Below are positions 43,730 to 56,214 of a stretch of 64,000 bases of DNA, piece by piece. The stretch covers positions 25,989,057 through 26,053,056 of the forward strand of contig CM076197.1 in assembly GCA_038277395.1 (NCBI GenBank), written 5' to 3'. Below the pieces are notes generated by a model. It searched no databases. It was not told the origin of the DNA and saw nothing but the letters and a program-made list of their open reading frames with translations. Positions within the stretch are counted from its first letter, which is position 1. Each line of letters begins with the position of its first letter. The position numbers and the translations under genes were made by a program. This DNA comes from Dryocosmus kuriphilus (Eukaryota > Arthropoda > Insecta > Hymenoptera > Cynipidae).

Positions 43730-44710
43730 GGACTTACTAATAAATTCGTGATTTAGTTCGCAGGTTTCATAGACCGTCGGCGATACCTTTTTTGAGACTC
43801 TGTAGGGTCGGTATAACGGGGACAAATCTTGGCGGAAACATTTTTAGTTTTTCCATTATGTAACCTTAATTGCCTATGACGAAGGTTGTAATGTTTGGAT
43901 TGTTTTGCAAAGGCTTCATCTAAATTTTTAGTTACTCAGTCTCGCATGAACTGTATTTTGTTCCTTCGTTTTTTCCAAGATTCGGGGCTACGGGATTCGA
44001 ATACGGGATCAGTATTAATTTGTTTTTTCAGGGAATTAATGGGTTAAGGGTCTCCACCAAGGTTCAAGAAAGCAGTAGAAGACTTAAGGGAAGTGTGAGA
44101 GGCTGAATTCTAGGCAAATCGGAATTCGGGAAGGTATTGGTTCCAAGTGTTGTGATCTCTGTCGATGAAGGAAACGATCATAGTTGTCAGGGCCCTATTG
44201 ACTCTGTCCACTGGATTAGCTTGGGGATGGTACAGGGGTGAAGTCGTATATACTATGCCAAAGTCTTCGGCTAGTTGACGGAGCGTATTATTTACAAATT
44301 TGATACCGTTGTCTGTAAGAAGTACCTGGGGTGTTCCCCAGCGGTAGATAATGACTTCACGGAAAGCGGCCTCTTTTTTTCCCGATGGCTGTCAGCAGGA
44401 ATACGATTTCAACCCGCTTTGTGAATACCATAGATCCTGAATCACGAGAATATATTGGAATCCTAATTTACTTCTCGGAAGGAGACCCATAATATCCGCG
44501 GCCACGACAGCCCAAAGCTCCTCTACGATGCGGTGTCCCATTAAACCTGCCGATACTTGTTGTTCGACTTTGCACATTTGGCAAACTATACAGCTGTTCA
44601 CGTACCTATTGACATCCCTATAAAAACCGGGCCAATCATATTTTGCGAAATACGCTTGTAAGTTCTTTGTGTACCGAGGTGAACAGATTGGTGTTCGCTA
44701 TGAGCTTTTT
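43730..44710 (-). pseudogene. Gypsy integrase, copy 1 (broken)
   Basis: From about 44710 the minus strand shows the N-terminal zinc-binding end (SCIVCQMCKVEQQ), the first catalytic aspartate in ADIMGLLPRSK-x-GFQYILVIQD near 44480, and a degraded core. The C-terminal segment near 43740 leads into the 3' ORF. Integrase inserts the reverse-transcribed DNA. The frame has many stops and shifts and is clearer in copy 2 (57599-58566). Confidence 0.78.
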
Positions 44711-44819
44711 CTAAAACCGTTTCTTTTTCGCCATCGTCTAATACTAATTTCCATCTATCTAGGTCTTCTACACAATCCGAAATTAAGGAATCGTGTTGTT
44801 AATGATACAGTCTTCCTTT

Positions 44820-46700
44820 GACTATTTTTCAAATGGGGAAACTTTCAGGGTAGTCGGAAATGGCGAGAAAACGTCTTTCGTACCACGAGGGGATCGAGTG
44901 TGTAATTAAGAGTACCTCCTCGGGGGGTAGGGATGAACATACGAGAGAGAGCGTCAGGGACGTCATGGGAGGATCCTTTTCTGTGAACGATATCGAAGTC
45001 ATATTCTAGGAGTGACAAAGCCGATCTCGCTAAACGGCCGGTAGGGTTTTTCAAATTATGTAACCACCTAAGGCTACTGTGGTCCGTTATTAACGTGAAT
45101 TTATAAACCTCTAAAAGGCTCGGAATTTTTTAATCGACCACACAATAGCCAATCACTCTTTCTCGGTGGTTGAATATTTGCGTTCGGCATCAGTTAGAGA
45201 CCTACTGGCGAAAGATATGACATGTTCTACGTTCTCGATATTTTGTGTAACGAATACTCCTAGCACGGTATTACTCGCGTCGGTTTGTAACACGAAAGGG
45301 ATTTCAAAGTTGGGGCAAGCTAATATGGGTGTTTAGGGAAGGCAACGTTTAATGTCCTCGAATGCGGACTCTTGTTCTTCATCCCAAACCCAATATTGTT
45401 TATTTTTCAGTAACAAGGTCAGGGAACTAGCCAGCTCGGGTTGAATATACGATACCAACTCGATACCCCTAAGAATCTTCGAAGTTCTTTAACATTACGC
45501 GGGGCAGGGTATTTTAAAATGGGATCGATTTTATCGGGGTCCGTTTGTAGGCCATTTTTGTTAACGAGAAAACCCAAGTAGTGTACCTGGGGTTAACAGA
45601 ACACGCATTTGTCCCGGTTGATCTCTAACCCGGCTCTTTTGGTTATGCCCAAGACTTTGGAAAGCCATTCGAGGTGTTCTTCGAAAGTTTTTGTAACGAT
45701 AATAATATCGTCCAAATACGCAAAAGCATGAGGTTCCATTTCGGGGCCAATTAGGCTGTTAAGAGACGCTGGAAAGTCGCAGGGGCATTCGTTAAACCAA
45801 ACGCCATGCATTTAAAATAGAATAAACCGTGTCCCGGGACCGAGCAAGCTGTTTTCTCACGACTACCTTTTTAGGGGATATCTGATGGAAATCCTTGAAT
45901 AGATCTATTTTCGAGATGTATCTAGCGCTACGTAATTTCTCTAGGATCCCGTTCATTTGAGGTAGGGAGTAAGCGTCCTTTTTCGTGACACCGTTCACTT
46001 TACAGAGAGCCAAACCAAATTGGGAACCGCCGTCTGGTTTTCTTGCCATCACTATTGGCGAAGACCACCCGCTGTTGGAGGGCTCGATAATGTCCTGAGC
46101 TAACATTTTATTAACCTCCGCTATGGTAAATTTCATAATTTTAGGGGATCGCGTATAATACCGCTGTTTGATAAGGGGGTGACCTCCTACATCAATAATG
46201 TGTTCGATAAGATTAGTCAAACCAGGTCGATCAGTCGTTTCCGGCAACTCTCGTTTTAGGAATTCGCTAAGAAGATCGGCCTCTTTCATAGTAAGCTCTG
46301 TGAGTCCACAGAAATTTTCTGCAAGCTCATCCTCAAGTTCAAAGGAATAAACTCGATTGGGACTGTCTTTAAAAGTGCATTCTCCGTCATCAAAATCTAC
46401 ATTGATTTTAAATACTTTTAGCAAATCTAAACCTACCGCAAAAGCGACTGGCAATGATTTTAATACTCGCGTCCCAATCGATTTTATACGGCCCTGAAGT
46501 TCAATAGAAGCTATGATCTCCTGAGAAATTATTTCCATTTGACTGTTGGCTACTCGGACTTGACCCTTTTTATAGATGGTTTTTAATTTGAGATTCTTAA
46601 TCAATGTTAAACCTTTTAATGCTATTAATGACCGTGAGGCGCCACTTCTACTAGGGCTTAGATCGGTTGTCCCATAATGTTAAGGGTTAGGTACAATAAG
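44820..46700 (-). pseudogene. Gypsy pol: protease end, reverse transcriptase, RNase H (broken)
   Basis: The protease is represented by GASRSLIA near 46635, where the usual catalytic aspartate before Gly-Ala-Ser is lost, followed by a long open segment (46604-45792). The reverse transcriptase has PSNSGWSSPIVMARKPDG near 46070, the degenerate IDLFKDFHQI block near 45900 and the active-site box AFAYLDDIIIVT near 45700. The RNase H/connection end has RSALSLLEYDFDIVHRKG and DVPDALSRM near 44960-45030, typical of Gypsy elements. Between 45590 and 45060 many stops accumulate. Product roles are polyprotein cleavage, cDNA synthesis and template removal. Confidence 0.88.
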
Positions 46701-47199
46701 GGTTGTGGGCCCGAAAGGGGTGACGGTGTGTAAGGGAGTTCAGATAAATTGTACACGGAGACAGGGGTCCCGTAATGAGGTTCGATATTTGAAACAACGT
46801 CGGTATTTCCGGGAAGATCGGGATTAGGATTAATTTGTTCTATATTTGTGAAGGAGGGTACTGTAGGGTGGCCGGAGTGTATAAGAGGGGCCTCTGGATT
46901 TCTGTTTTTGATTTGGATAAGTGGAATATCAGAGACTAATATGATATCCCTTTTTTTTGATAAAAATCTTACCTCTAGAAATAAAAAGTGTTATATCGTA
47001 ATCCTTATGCCTGTAAGTTTCTGTCCAACCTGACAGTTCGATTTCCCTATCCAAGTATTTTATCTCGCCTAAGTCTGTTATCTTAGGAGGGTTCCGTTCT
47101 TTTATTCTCTTTAATGCAGGAGGACTGCTCTGGGACTCATCCAATTTTAATGGAGGTACATTCTCGCTATGATGTACATCGGTTATTAATTTCCCGAAC

Positions 47200-49130
47200 A
47201 CCTTGAATATTCAGTGGAAATGAAGTCTCCCTTCCCACACTTGAAACAAAACTTTCTTCTGCTTACCTGACATTCCATGAATCTATGAGCTGGTTGTCGA
47301 CAAATCCAACAACTAAAATTTTTGTGATCGTTATTCGACGGGGTACTCGCTTCAGGAGGGGTGTTACGTCTAGGGGTACCAGAAGTGTTAGGCTTTGGAT
47401 CGGTATTGAATTGAGTTGAATTATTCGAGGGGGTCTAGCTTTGTTTCTGTCGTTGGGATTTCCATTGTATTTTCTTTCTATCGATAGATAGGCCAAGTCA
47501 ACGGGTTCCACCTGAAACGGTGATTCTTGCGACTCATCGAGTAATGAGATTTTTTTATAACCCCTTTCGGTTCATTTGTCCGATCTCATAGACCTAGAAT
47601 CTTTATAAACGAGGTCGGGAAGTAGGGATCGTTCCGGCAGCGGTGGAGAGTTTATAATTCTTTGCTACACGATAACTTTTCTGGGCGACATTTGCGAGGT
47701 GTTCGAGATGGACGAAGTCCCGGATATCAGTTCTGCGAATTGCCAGTAGTAGCCTCGGTAGGAGGTTCCTGTGCGCGTAACTGACTTCTTCCGATTCGTG
47801 CATCCGGGGGGATAATTTATCAAACATGTCTCTCATACAAGTCAGATAATCGGAAGCTGACTCCTTTTCACCCTGATTACTTTGGTAGATTTCCTGTCCT
47901 TATTCGAATTGGAAATCCGAATCTCAAAATCTAATTTTAAAAACCCTCGATAACTGATTATAATTTTGCCACAAGTGCCTAGAGCCTCTAAGAAGGGGAC
48001 TACTCTTAACAAGTCAGCATTACAAATAAGGATCAAGTCGCGACCCTCCTCTATGCGCATTAAAAATTCATCGGAATCTTCGCTACGGGAACCCGAAAAT
48101 TTATTTTTCCATTTCCGCACTGTTTCGTAGGTGCGCGCGGGTTGAAGGGAGCGAAATCGCAGTCGCTGCAGTAGGAACGACGAGTGTCATGGTGTGAGTA
48201 ACATGGATCATCGAAGACGACCTGTGACCGGTGAGGGGGGTCAGCGGCGCTCGGTCTACAAGAGCAACGAGAGAACGCGCCATAATCTTGGCCTGCACCG
48301 TGTGCGGGAGGGAAAAAAGGGGGGATGAGGTCGTCATATTTTGAGCGACACCGGCGGGAGTCGGAATAAGAGCGATAGGGGTCTTCGAAGGTGACTTGCG
48401 ATCGACGCGAGGGATTTAAGGTACTCGACCCGTGAGAGTGGGGATGTGGTATGAAAGCGTTCAATTCCTGTTCATAGGAAAGATGCGGTGTACGGTTAAT
48501 CTTGCGACAAGTGTCAGAATGCTCGAAACCCATTCTCGAGTCGGCAAATTGCCTATTGGTCGCGTAGCCCGTCCGAGTGCTTTTGTCCGTGCCGTGTCGA
48601 CCAGCGACACGTGCGTCGAGCCCATGCTCGATTTCTTTCATAGGCATGCGACGTGATCCACCTCTACGGTGTTTATCTCCCGTACGGCCGCTATAGTCCA
48701 TGCGGACGCTATACCGTTCCGTCGCAACTCGGTCCTGCTCACTTCCCGTTACTGGGGAATAATAATCTGGCAATTCGCCGTTCTCTATCAGATCCTCGAT
48801 CATTTCGAAATAAACAGAGCTTAGGTCGGTTTGTGAACTGGCGTTGACCCTACCAGCTCTGCCTGGACATTCAGAATACGGGTCAAGGGGGGACTTGTGG
48901 GGATCTAAATAGTCGGAAAATTGTTCTTCTTCGGAAGTCCTGAGTGTCTCTTTCTGGATAATGGACTCTGGGTCGAGGATACCGTATTCGATACGAACTG
49001 CGCACAATAGTCGCTCGCGCAGGACCGCAAAAGTCCCGGTAGTGGAAAGATCCCGGTTTTCTAATTCTTCGGTAATTTTCTCTTTATTGAGGTCGTATAC
49101 CCAAGAGGTGGATTTCTTTCCCTCTGCCAT
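47200..49130 (-). pseudogene. Gypsy gag: SAP-like N-terminus, capsid and CCHC knuckle (broken)
   Basis: The ATG at 49130 starts MAEGKKSTSWVYDLNKEKIT, a leucine-patterned SAP-like motif seen at the start of many insect Gypsy gags (LNKEKITEELENRDLSTTG). A 356-codon open frame follows with Arg/Ser/Tyr-rich repeats (SQVTFEDPYRSY and SQVVFDDPCYSH are internal duplicates). After a shift near 48100 the capsid part appears (RKWKNKFSGSRSEDSDEFLM), and a further piece lies at 47836-47603. At 47310-47230 an intact CWICRQPAHRFMEC knuckle (C-x2-C-x4-H-x4-C) is followed by FCFKCG. Gag would form the particle and bind RNA. Frame changes and stops make it inactive. Confidence 0.8.
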
Positions 49131-50009
49131 CGTCTAACTTACTTTAATATATTGATTAGTAATTCAAAATAAAGGGGGAGAGGGGTGACGGTCGGAGTCT
49201 CGAAACTGCTATTTCACGCTACACAATAAATTTTATTTTCAGGGAGATATACAGCCAAATAAGGCGAAACTAAGAATAACATACACAGTTAACATGATAA
49301 GAGAAAGTGAAAGTATCTCGGAAACACGAGAGTATCAGAGTAAAATGTAAACACAAGTGCTCATATAAGGGTCTGGAGTGCCTCAGAGTTTCGCCGAATT
49401 GACGAAAACAAAGATTACAGAATAAATACCTCGATTTTATCCTGCCAAACTCGACTTTAAAATCAAATACAATATTCGCTTCCAAATCAAGGACCATACT
49501 TTAGAATCGAATATCATGGCTAATACGGAATCAGGACTTTCGTTTCCAGTGCCAGTAGAGTCGGTACGGAGTTTTTGAAGTGCAATCGTTTTTGGGTAAG
49601 CAGAAGGGGAGAGTGGAGTGAGTAAGTTGAAAGTGTGTTGAGTGATAAAGTAAGGGTTGAAAGTTTAGCGTGAGTGAAGAGAGTACGAGAAAAAGTGTGA
49701 AAGTGTGTCCAAAAAGCGAAAAGTGAATGAGTGGTGAGTTTGAGATTAGGGCATAAGTTGTCTCTCAGAGCGGAGTTGAGCAAAAGGGTGAAAAGGTCAA
49801 GGGGCGGGAGGAAAGGGGTAGAAGGGTGGACACAGAGAGGGTGTAGGATTGGAGTCAGGAGGGTGAATTGTAGGTAGAGGGATAGGGTTGAAAGAAATTA
49901 ATAGGCAAGGGTAAGTGAGGGGTAGGCGCATAGAGTTGGGCAATCACTAAGAAGGTAAGGTAGAGCAGAGTGTTGTTATTAGGAAGTCCGGTGGATAGAG
50001 GGCAGTGGA

Positions 50010-50171
50010 ATGCCAAAAGTAGCCTCAGACTCGCGCGAAACGAACGAAAGCCGGAATAGAGGGGATGCAACAGGCGTGATGGATGAGAGCAGGGACGTCA
50101 GCAGTGGCGAACATGAATTCATAACGCGTAGCGGAACAGGACAAAGAAGAGAGAGGAAGACGAGTGTGGAG

Positions 50172-50215
<44 letters not shown>

Positions 50216-50560
50216 GGGCGAGCAACGTGGGGTCGAGGACTTTATTAGAGAAATGGCAACAAGGAGGAGCTCTACCGGAAGCGAGGGAGATATATCGGGG
50301 CTGGATAAAAGTAAAAGAGAAGAGCAGAAAGTATGGGAGAAAGAAGAAGAGACCAAAAAATTCAAATTGAAGAAAAAGACACCAGAACGTTGGAAACTTG
50401 AAAAAGAAAAGGTATGGAGTAAATTGGAAAGTATAGAAGAGAGGTAGAGAGAGCACGAGGAAGATAGGAAGAGGGAAATGGTACAAATAGAGGAGAGAGT
50501 GAGAAAAATGGAGTTGAGGAACGAGAATATGAGGGAAAAGGAGGGGGTAGTGATCAATTG
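50010..50560 (+). pseudogene. LINE ORF1, charged coiled-coil protein (broken)
   Basis: The frame from about 50010 encodes a highly charged Glu/Arg/Lys protein with an ERERERERE stretch from a GA tract, then long heptad-like segments (WEKEEETKKFKLKKKTPE and KLEKEKVWSKLESIEER). A TAG at 50445 interrupts it and the same frame continues with REHEEDRKREMVQIEERV. No knuckle was found. ORF1 of such LINEs binds RNA and oligomerises by its coiled coil. The start is uncertain because this frame opens 3' of an ATG-poor leader. Confidence 0.6.
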
Positions 50561-51126
50561 AAGGAGGATAATGAGAGGTTAAGCAGGAGATTGATGCAAG
50601 TGGAAAGGAGAATGGAGGGAGCAGAAAGGGCAAAGAGAAAGGGAAGAATAATAATCAAAGGCATGAAAACAGACAACGAAACAGGAGAGGAGGAGGTTAG
50701 GGAGGAAGGAGGAATAGGACAGAATGTTTGCTGTTAGTAAAACTGGGGAGTGAGAAGGAAAAATATGAAGTGATGGAGAAAAAAAGGCGCTGAAAGGAAG
50801 AAGGGAAAGAATAGAAGAAGATATGACGTAGGTGGAGAGGAAGAGAACATGGAGGATAGAGCGCAGGGCATGGGCAGAGAGGAATAAAGGTGAAAGAGTA
50901 CGGATTGGAAAAGAAAAGATATAGCCAAATGGAGATGAGTGGATATGTGACGAGGAAGTAGAAGACCTGAGGGAAGGTAGAAAAGGGACAGAGAAGAGAA
51001 GAAAAAATGATGAAAATAGTAAAGACACAGAAACGGGGGGGGGGGGGGGGTTATTCAAAGCAAAAAGAATTGAATGGAAGAATTAAAGTAGGGATAGATA
51101 AAAAGAGAGAAGTGGAAGTGGCGTTT

Positions 51127-53263
51127 TGGTATGTGGCAGGATTAAAGAACAAGGATACAGGATTCTGGTAAGAAGTGCAAAAATGGGATGTGATGATGAT
51201 GAGTGAAACATGGACGGAGAAAAAGGGCTGGAAGGGCCTGAAAAGATTGTTGCCGAGAGGCTATATATGGAAGATGCAAGAAGCAAGAAAGGAAGATTTA
51301 AAAGGAAGGGGTACGGGTGGCATGGTGTCAGAAGTAATAAAGGAGTTAGTAGTAGAAAAGGAAGAACGTAAGGATACGGCAGAAAAGGAGTGAATAATGG
51401 TGAGAAGAACAAAAGTGGGGAAAGTAAAAGTGAATACTACGTGTTTATAGGAGAAGAGGCGAAGGAGGATTTGGTATTAATAGGAGGGGATCTTAGTGCG
51501 TGGACTGGAGAAAAAGTGGGAGAAAGAAGGGCCAAAGAAAAAGAGGTGTATATGAGAATGTCAAAGCACAGGGAAACGGACAGAGAGGGAAGAAAGCTAT
51601 CAGAACTGATAGGAGAGGCCGAGTGGTTCATCTGCAATGGAAATACAAGGGGGATAAAGAGGGAAAGGTGACGTTTGCAGGTAAAGGAGACACAGTAATT
51701 GATTAAATTCTATCAGAAGAAAGAATCAGGAAGTTAATGGTGAGAATGGAAGTGGGTGATGAGTTAGGGTCTGAGCACTTCCCAGTGATGACGACATTGA
51801 GAGGTAGAAGCCCAAAGCGCGGAAAAGGGAACATGGTCGCACTTTTTGTAGATTTGAAAGCGGCGTTTGACTCGGTCAACAGGATGTTGCTATGGAAGGC
51901 CTTAAAAGAGAGGGGAATAGAAGAAAGTCTAGTAGAAAGGATAAAAGAGATATTTATAGATACTAGGATGAAGGTAAGAATAGGGAAAAAGAAAGGAGAG
52001 GAGTTTTGAACGGGAAGGGGTCTAAGGCAGGGATGTCCACTAAGCCCATTACGATTCAGTATTCTGCTAGCAGATTTAGAGGAGAAATTGGCAAGGAAAG
52101 GAAAAGGGGGAACGAAATTGGAAAATGGCAAGCTATATTCGCTAGCATACGCGGACGATATAGTATTAATAGCAGATGATGAAAGAGGGATGAGTTTAAT
52201 GATGAGAATGTTTGAAGAATATGTGAGAGAGAAAGACTTAATGGTGAATGTGAAGAAAACTAAGATGATGTATTTTAGAGAAAGAAGGTGTAGAATAGAA
52301 TATGAATGGAACATGTATGGCAAAGTAGTAGAAATGGTAGAAGAATTTTTTACCTTGGGTACTGGTTCGAAATAAGAGGAAGGAATGAGCTGCAGGTAAG
52401 AAAGAGATTGGAGTGTGGAAGTAAGGTAATGAGCTAAGTTTGGGGCATAGGGAAGAGAATATTCAAGGATGATTGGAGAATGAGAGTATGGATGTTTGAT
52501 GTCTTAGTGTGGTCAGTGGTGAGTTATAGAATGGAAGTTTGGGGATGGAAGGAATATAAGAGAGTGGAAAGCATCCATGAAAGATTTTTGAGATGGGTCA
52601 TGGAGGTGGAATGGAGCTGCCCAGGTTAAATGTTGAGGGAAGAGATAGGCCGAGAAAAAATGGTATTAAAGCAGCTGAAAAGGGCTTGGAATTTTGAAAA
52701 AAAACTAAGGTGGGGAGAAGGAAGTAAGATCGCAGAAGCGTGTGCAAGGTAGATAGAATAGAAAGAGAGAAAGGGGAACATGGATAGGTCGAAATGGGAA
52801 GACGAAAGGTACGCAAGGAGGAGAGAATGGAGTATGAATGGAGAGAATAGTAGAGACTGGCAAGGAATAGAAAACGATATGTTCGTGAGACAAGGGGAGG
52901 AAAGATGGGCAAAAATCGTGAATTCAAGGCACAATAGCTGGCACAAAATGGTAAAGTGGGAAGGAGAGCCAGGATATTTGAAGAAGTTAAAGAAGAAGAG
53001 TAAATGGAACAGAATGATGAGATCTAGAATGAGAGAGGGAGTAAAAGAGAGTAGGTACTAGATGAACGAGGAGGAGAATCGGTGTAGAATATTTGGGTAT
53101 GAGCAGGAATCGTGGGTGCATGTGTTGGAAAGGTTTACAGGTGATGAGCAGGAAGGGAAAAGTGTGGAAGAGAGAGTGAAAGAGATTCTGAATGGGAATG
53201 GACAAGAGGAAGGATGGATGAAGAAGTTGAAAAAGTTAAGAGAAAGAAAAGGTCTCATGATGT
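51127..53263 (+). pseudogene. LINE ORF2: endonuclease and reverse transcriptase (broken)
   Basis: The endonuclease start reads VAGLKNKDTGFW near 51135, then WDVMMMSETWTEKKGWKGL near 51190 and a degraded middle with IGGDLSAWTG near 51480. The reverse transcriptase has VALFVDLKAAFDSVNRMLL near 51840, GLRQGCPLSPLRFSILLADL near 52017 after a TGA, and the active-site box LAYADDIVLIADDERGM near 52142. The C-terminal region runs to about 53263 with WGWKEYKRVESIHERFLRWV near 52540. There are several stops and shifts. This ORF would nick DNA and prime reverse transcription at the target. Confidence 0.85.
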
Positions 53264-53897
53264 AAGTAAAATTATAAAGTAGAGTCGAGAAAGAAAATAT
53301 CAATTATAGCTTGGTAAAAGAAAGAGGAAACGAAAGTCCTGGTCTCGATCGCAAGCGTAGAAATATAAGAGTAAAGAATAAGAAAGATTGTACATACTAG
53401 CGATAAGATAGAGATAAGGAATGATATAAGGAACTGGATGTATAGATATTTGTGATGGTTTTGTGAAGACTCTTAAGCCCGTAAAAGGCAGAGAGTATAA
53501 ATAAACATTGATTGACTAATACGGGATCGGAACTATAATTTAAGGAACAAATATGGTAATTAATATAGGGTCGGATGATACGTTAAAAATCAGATACGAT
53601 AAATAAAACAGGGTCGGAACTATAATTTAAAATGCGATACGATAATCAAAACAGGAGCGAAATCACGCTATAAAATAAAATACGATAATAAAAGTAGGAT
53701 TGAAAACAATACTTCAAAATCAACTGCGATAATTAAAATAGGGTTCAAAACAACTCTTTAAAATGTAATGCGATAATTCAAACAGGATCAAGACCAATAA
53801 TGTGAGATCGGAGGAGATAATTACAATGGGGTCGAAAACGATCATTTGAAATCAAATACGAGCTATACCAAAATGATGTGACCACTTTCAAATTTTT

Positions 53898-53915
53898 GCC
53901 CCACGTTGGGCGCCA
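53898..53915 (-). other. Primer-binding site, tRNA-Lys type
   Basis: On the minus strand TGGCGCCCAACGTGGGGC lies two bases after the end of the 5' LTR. It matches the 18-base primer site used with lysine tRNA (the Lys1,2 type) in several retroelements including gypsy-group elements. It fixes the orientation of the Gypsy copy and shows that the right LTR is its 5' LTR. Confidence 0.82.
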
Positions 53916-53917
53916 AT

Positions 53918-56201
53918 TGTGACGTGCACCTTTTTCTCAGGTGATAAACTAGAGGAAATAGTGTGGTCAGCCTAGGTCACGCACAAGGCAATCCGAAAAA
54001 TGAAACTAAAAAATCTCAATAGAACCCAACACCTCAAAACGCTACAACTCAATCTTACATAAAACTCTAAAGCACCATAACTTAATCTTATCTAGAACTC
54101 AAAAACACTAAAACTCAATAACCGCGGGCGCCAGTTCTTTCTTGGGACACTAGACTAGATGTGAAACCTGAAAGATATCATTTATCCGGACTACCAAATT
54201 TACCGCCTATCTCAGTCTCTGATTCCTTAGATTACGGTAGAGGGGATGGGTTATACACCATATAATAAAGCTCGAAATGATTGAAATAAGTGAAAAATTT
54301 TTACAAGTCTCTAGTACAGCTGGTAGGTCTCAATATGAAATCAATAATATTCTAAAGTCACAAGTTTCTATATAAAATAAATACATAATCGCGAATATCA
54401 ATACAAAGACAATAAATTAATGAGAATACCAATACAGAGTCTAAGAATTAATATAAGCCTCAATACAAAACGTTGATAATGATCTAACAAAATTGATAAG
54501 CTATACATCGCTAGCATTCACACAAAATCAAAGGGGAAATGAAGGGAGGCACAATTTCAAAGTCAAAGAACACCGGGGGGGGGGGGGGGGGGGGTTAAAC
54601 GGGGGTAAAACAATGTTCGTTAAAATAGAAAGGGGGTTCAATTCAACTAAATTAGTATTATAGCAAAACAGTGTTCGATAAAATAGAACGGGAACTCAAT
54701 TCAACAAAATTAATACGGTTGCAAAACAATGTTCGATGAAATAGAAAGGAGGCTCAAACCAACAAAATTAACATTATAGAAAAACAAGCTTCGGTAAAAT
54801 AGAAGCAGGACTCCAATCAGTAAAACCACCATTATACAGAAAAAGGGAGAATTACGGTAAAAGAGAAATGCACAAGATTAAAATTATATTATATTCGTAA
54901 CGGAAGCAAAAGGGGACGCGTAGCTCGGAAAATATCACTAAAACTGTACGTAGTTATGGAAAAACACTAATTTAGCAACAGGCTCCACCCTTCGGCACTC
55001 CATAGTGGGAAAAATTTAACAGGACATACTCGGAAGTACAATAATTCAAGTGTAACAGCGGGTCAATATAATAAAAAAGTCACTTTTAGAATTAACCACC
55101 CAGCCAAGGAACCCAAAACCTAATTTACACCATTAATTAATGCACAAAAGTTGCTTGGCTAGACCGTTAAAATATAAAATCTATAGGGAGGGGAAATCTA
55201 ATCGGTTTAGAGAGAGAGAGAGAGAGAGAGAGAGCCCGCGCTTAATGATCCGGGCTCTTGATTGGTCTGCCTCGTCGCCTGTTCTTTTCTTCTCGGGATC
55301 TTCCTTTCTTCCGCCTCTATCCTGCCTCAAAGTCCAGGGATTCCGTGTTCTTTCCCTGTTTCTTGGAGAGTCTTCGGAAGTACACGGGCGGCTGGATTCC
55401 TTAGAATCGTCCACTGCAGCGGGAATGCTACCTTCGCACGGCTGATGCCCGGACCTCAAAAACAAATAAAAGCTCGGCAGACCAAATCATTCTAACCTAT
55501 TCTTGTAGAGAGAACTATCATATTCACCCCACCCTAATATTAAGGGGGAACTACCTACCAAAATCATCCTACCCCAATCTTTCAGGGAGAACTACCAAAT
55601 AAATCATTCGACCCTAATATTTAGGGGGAAACACCCAACGAAATGACTGCAGTCTTACCTAATTTCTTAGATGGTCTTGGATTTTAACCACTGCATCCTA
55701 AATATATATATTTACGTCCTCAATAAGAACAAGCCTTATTTCTCGGACAGCGAAAAATCACGTACCTTCTTCATCAACTGGAAATTCGCCTGGTTTCTTA
55801 GAAGATGGAAGCAGCAGAACAATAACTAAAAAAAAAAGTCTGTACCGGAAGGAAGAGATGGGTGGAGGTCACTGGACAGTAAAAGCCTCGCTGAGCTGGA
55901 GATGACGACGAATCCTAGTCGAATACGCAACGAAGGGGGTTGCGGACGCTCTCAACTCATTTTTCGGGGGGTTGTTCAGTGGAATCCGGAGGTCCAGGCG
56001 AATGTATGTAACAGAATACATAGCCGAAATACATTATTCTAAATTAAGTCTGAATTAAAATACTAAGGAATGCCGAATCTACCGTCTGCGTCAGATCACG
56101 CTTTCCTATATTTTTAGAAGAAAAGTTTTGAGTCAGAGATAAATTCCAAAAATCTATAAAATACGACGTTTGTGACGTTCAATATAAATTGCAACATTAC
56201 A
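53918..56201 (-). repeat. Gypsy LTR, right copy (shared LTR), 2284 bp
   Basis: It starts TGTGACGTGCACC and ends GCAACATTACA in plus orientation and aligns with 39913-42263 through most of its length. Differences include a deletion near 54281, a replacement by a run of 20 G at 54575-54594, and an extra segment at about 55737-56091 that the left copy lacks. On its left lies the primer site of the complete copy; on its right lies the polypurine tract and 3' ORF of the truncated copy. Confidence 0.85.
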
Positions 56202-56214
56202 ACTTCCTCCCCTT
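56202..56214 (-). other. Polypurine tract of the truncated Gypsy copy
   Basis: On the minus strand an AAAGGGGAGGAAGT-like tract directly precedes the LTR start, matching the tract at 42264-42276. Confidence 0.6.

Larger units (their letters stand above)
49529..53515 (+). mobile_element. Non-LTR retrotransposon, purine-rich, near full length
   Basis: The element is bounded by a perfect 9-bp duplication, CTAATACGG at 49520-49528 and 53516-53524, and interrupts the Gypsy leader minisatellite. Its plus strand is strikingly purine-rich, including GA-rich tracts at 50177-50200 and a run of 11 or more G near 51038-51050. It encodes a coiled-coil ORF1, an AP endonuclease, a reverse transcriptase and a C-terminal region. 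The 3' end has AATAAA close to the insertion site and no long poly-A. It resembles a Jockey/CR1-like family common in hymenopteran genomes; the clade call is by eye. Confidence 0.88.
49131..53897 (-). repeat. Gypsy leader with 43-bp minisatellite, split by a LINE
   Basis: Between the primer site and gag the leader is about 780 bp once the LINE at 49529-53515 is removed. At 53525-53870 it consists of about eight units of 43-44 bp (GGGTCGGAACTATAATTTAA to GATAATCAAAACA), with weaker units at 49390-49519. Such leader repeats would lie in the packaged RNA between the LTR and gag. Confidence 0.75.

Noticed and set aside
49979..53303. Several long minus-strand frames rich in Ser, Leu, Phe and Pro
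   Set aside because: They are the antisense of the purine-rich LINE, whose sense strand carries clear endonuclease and reverse transcriptase motifs.
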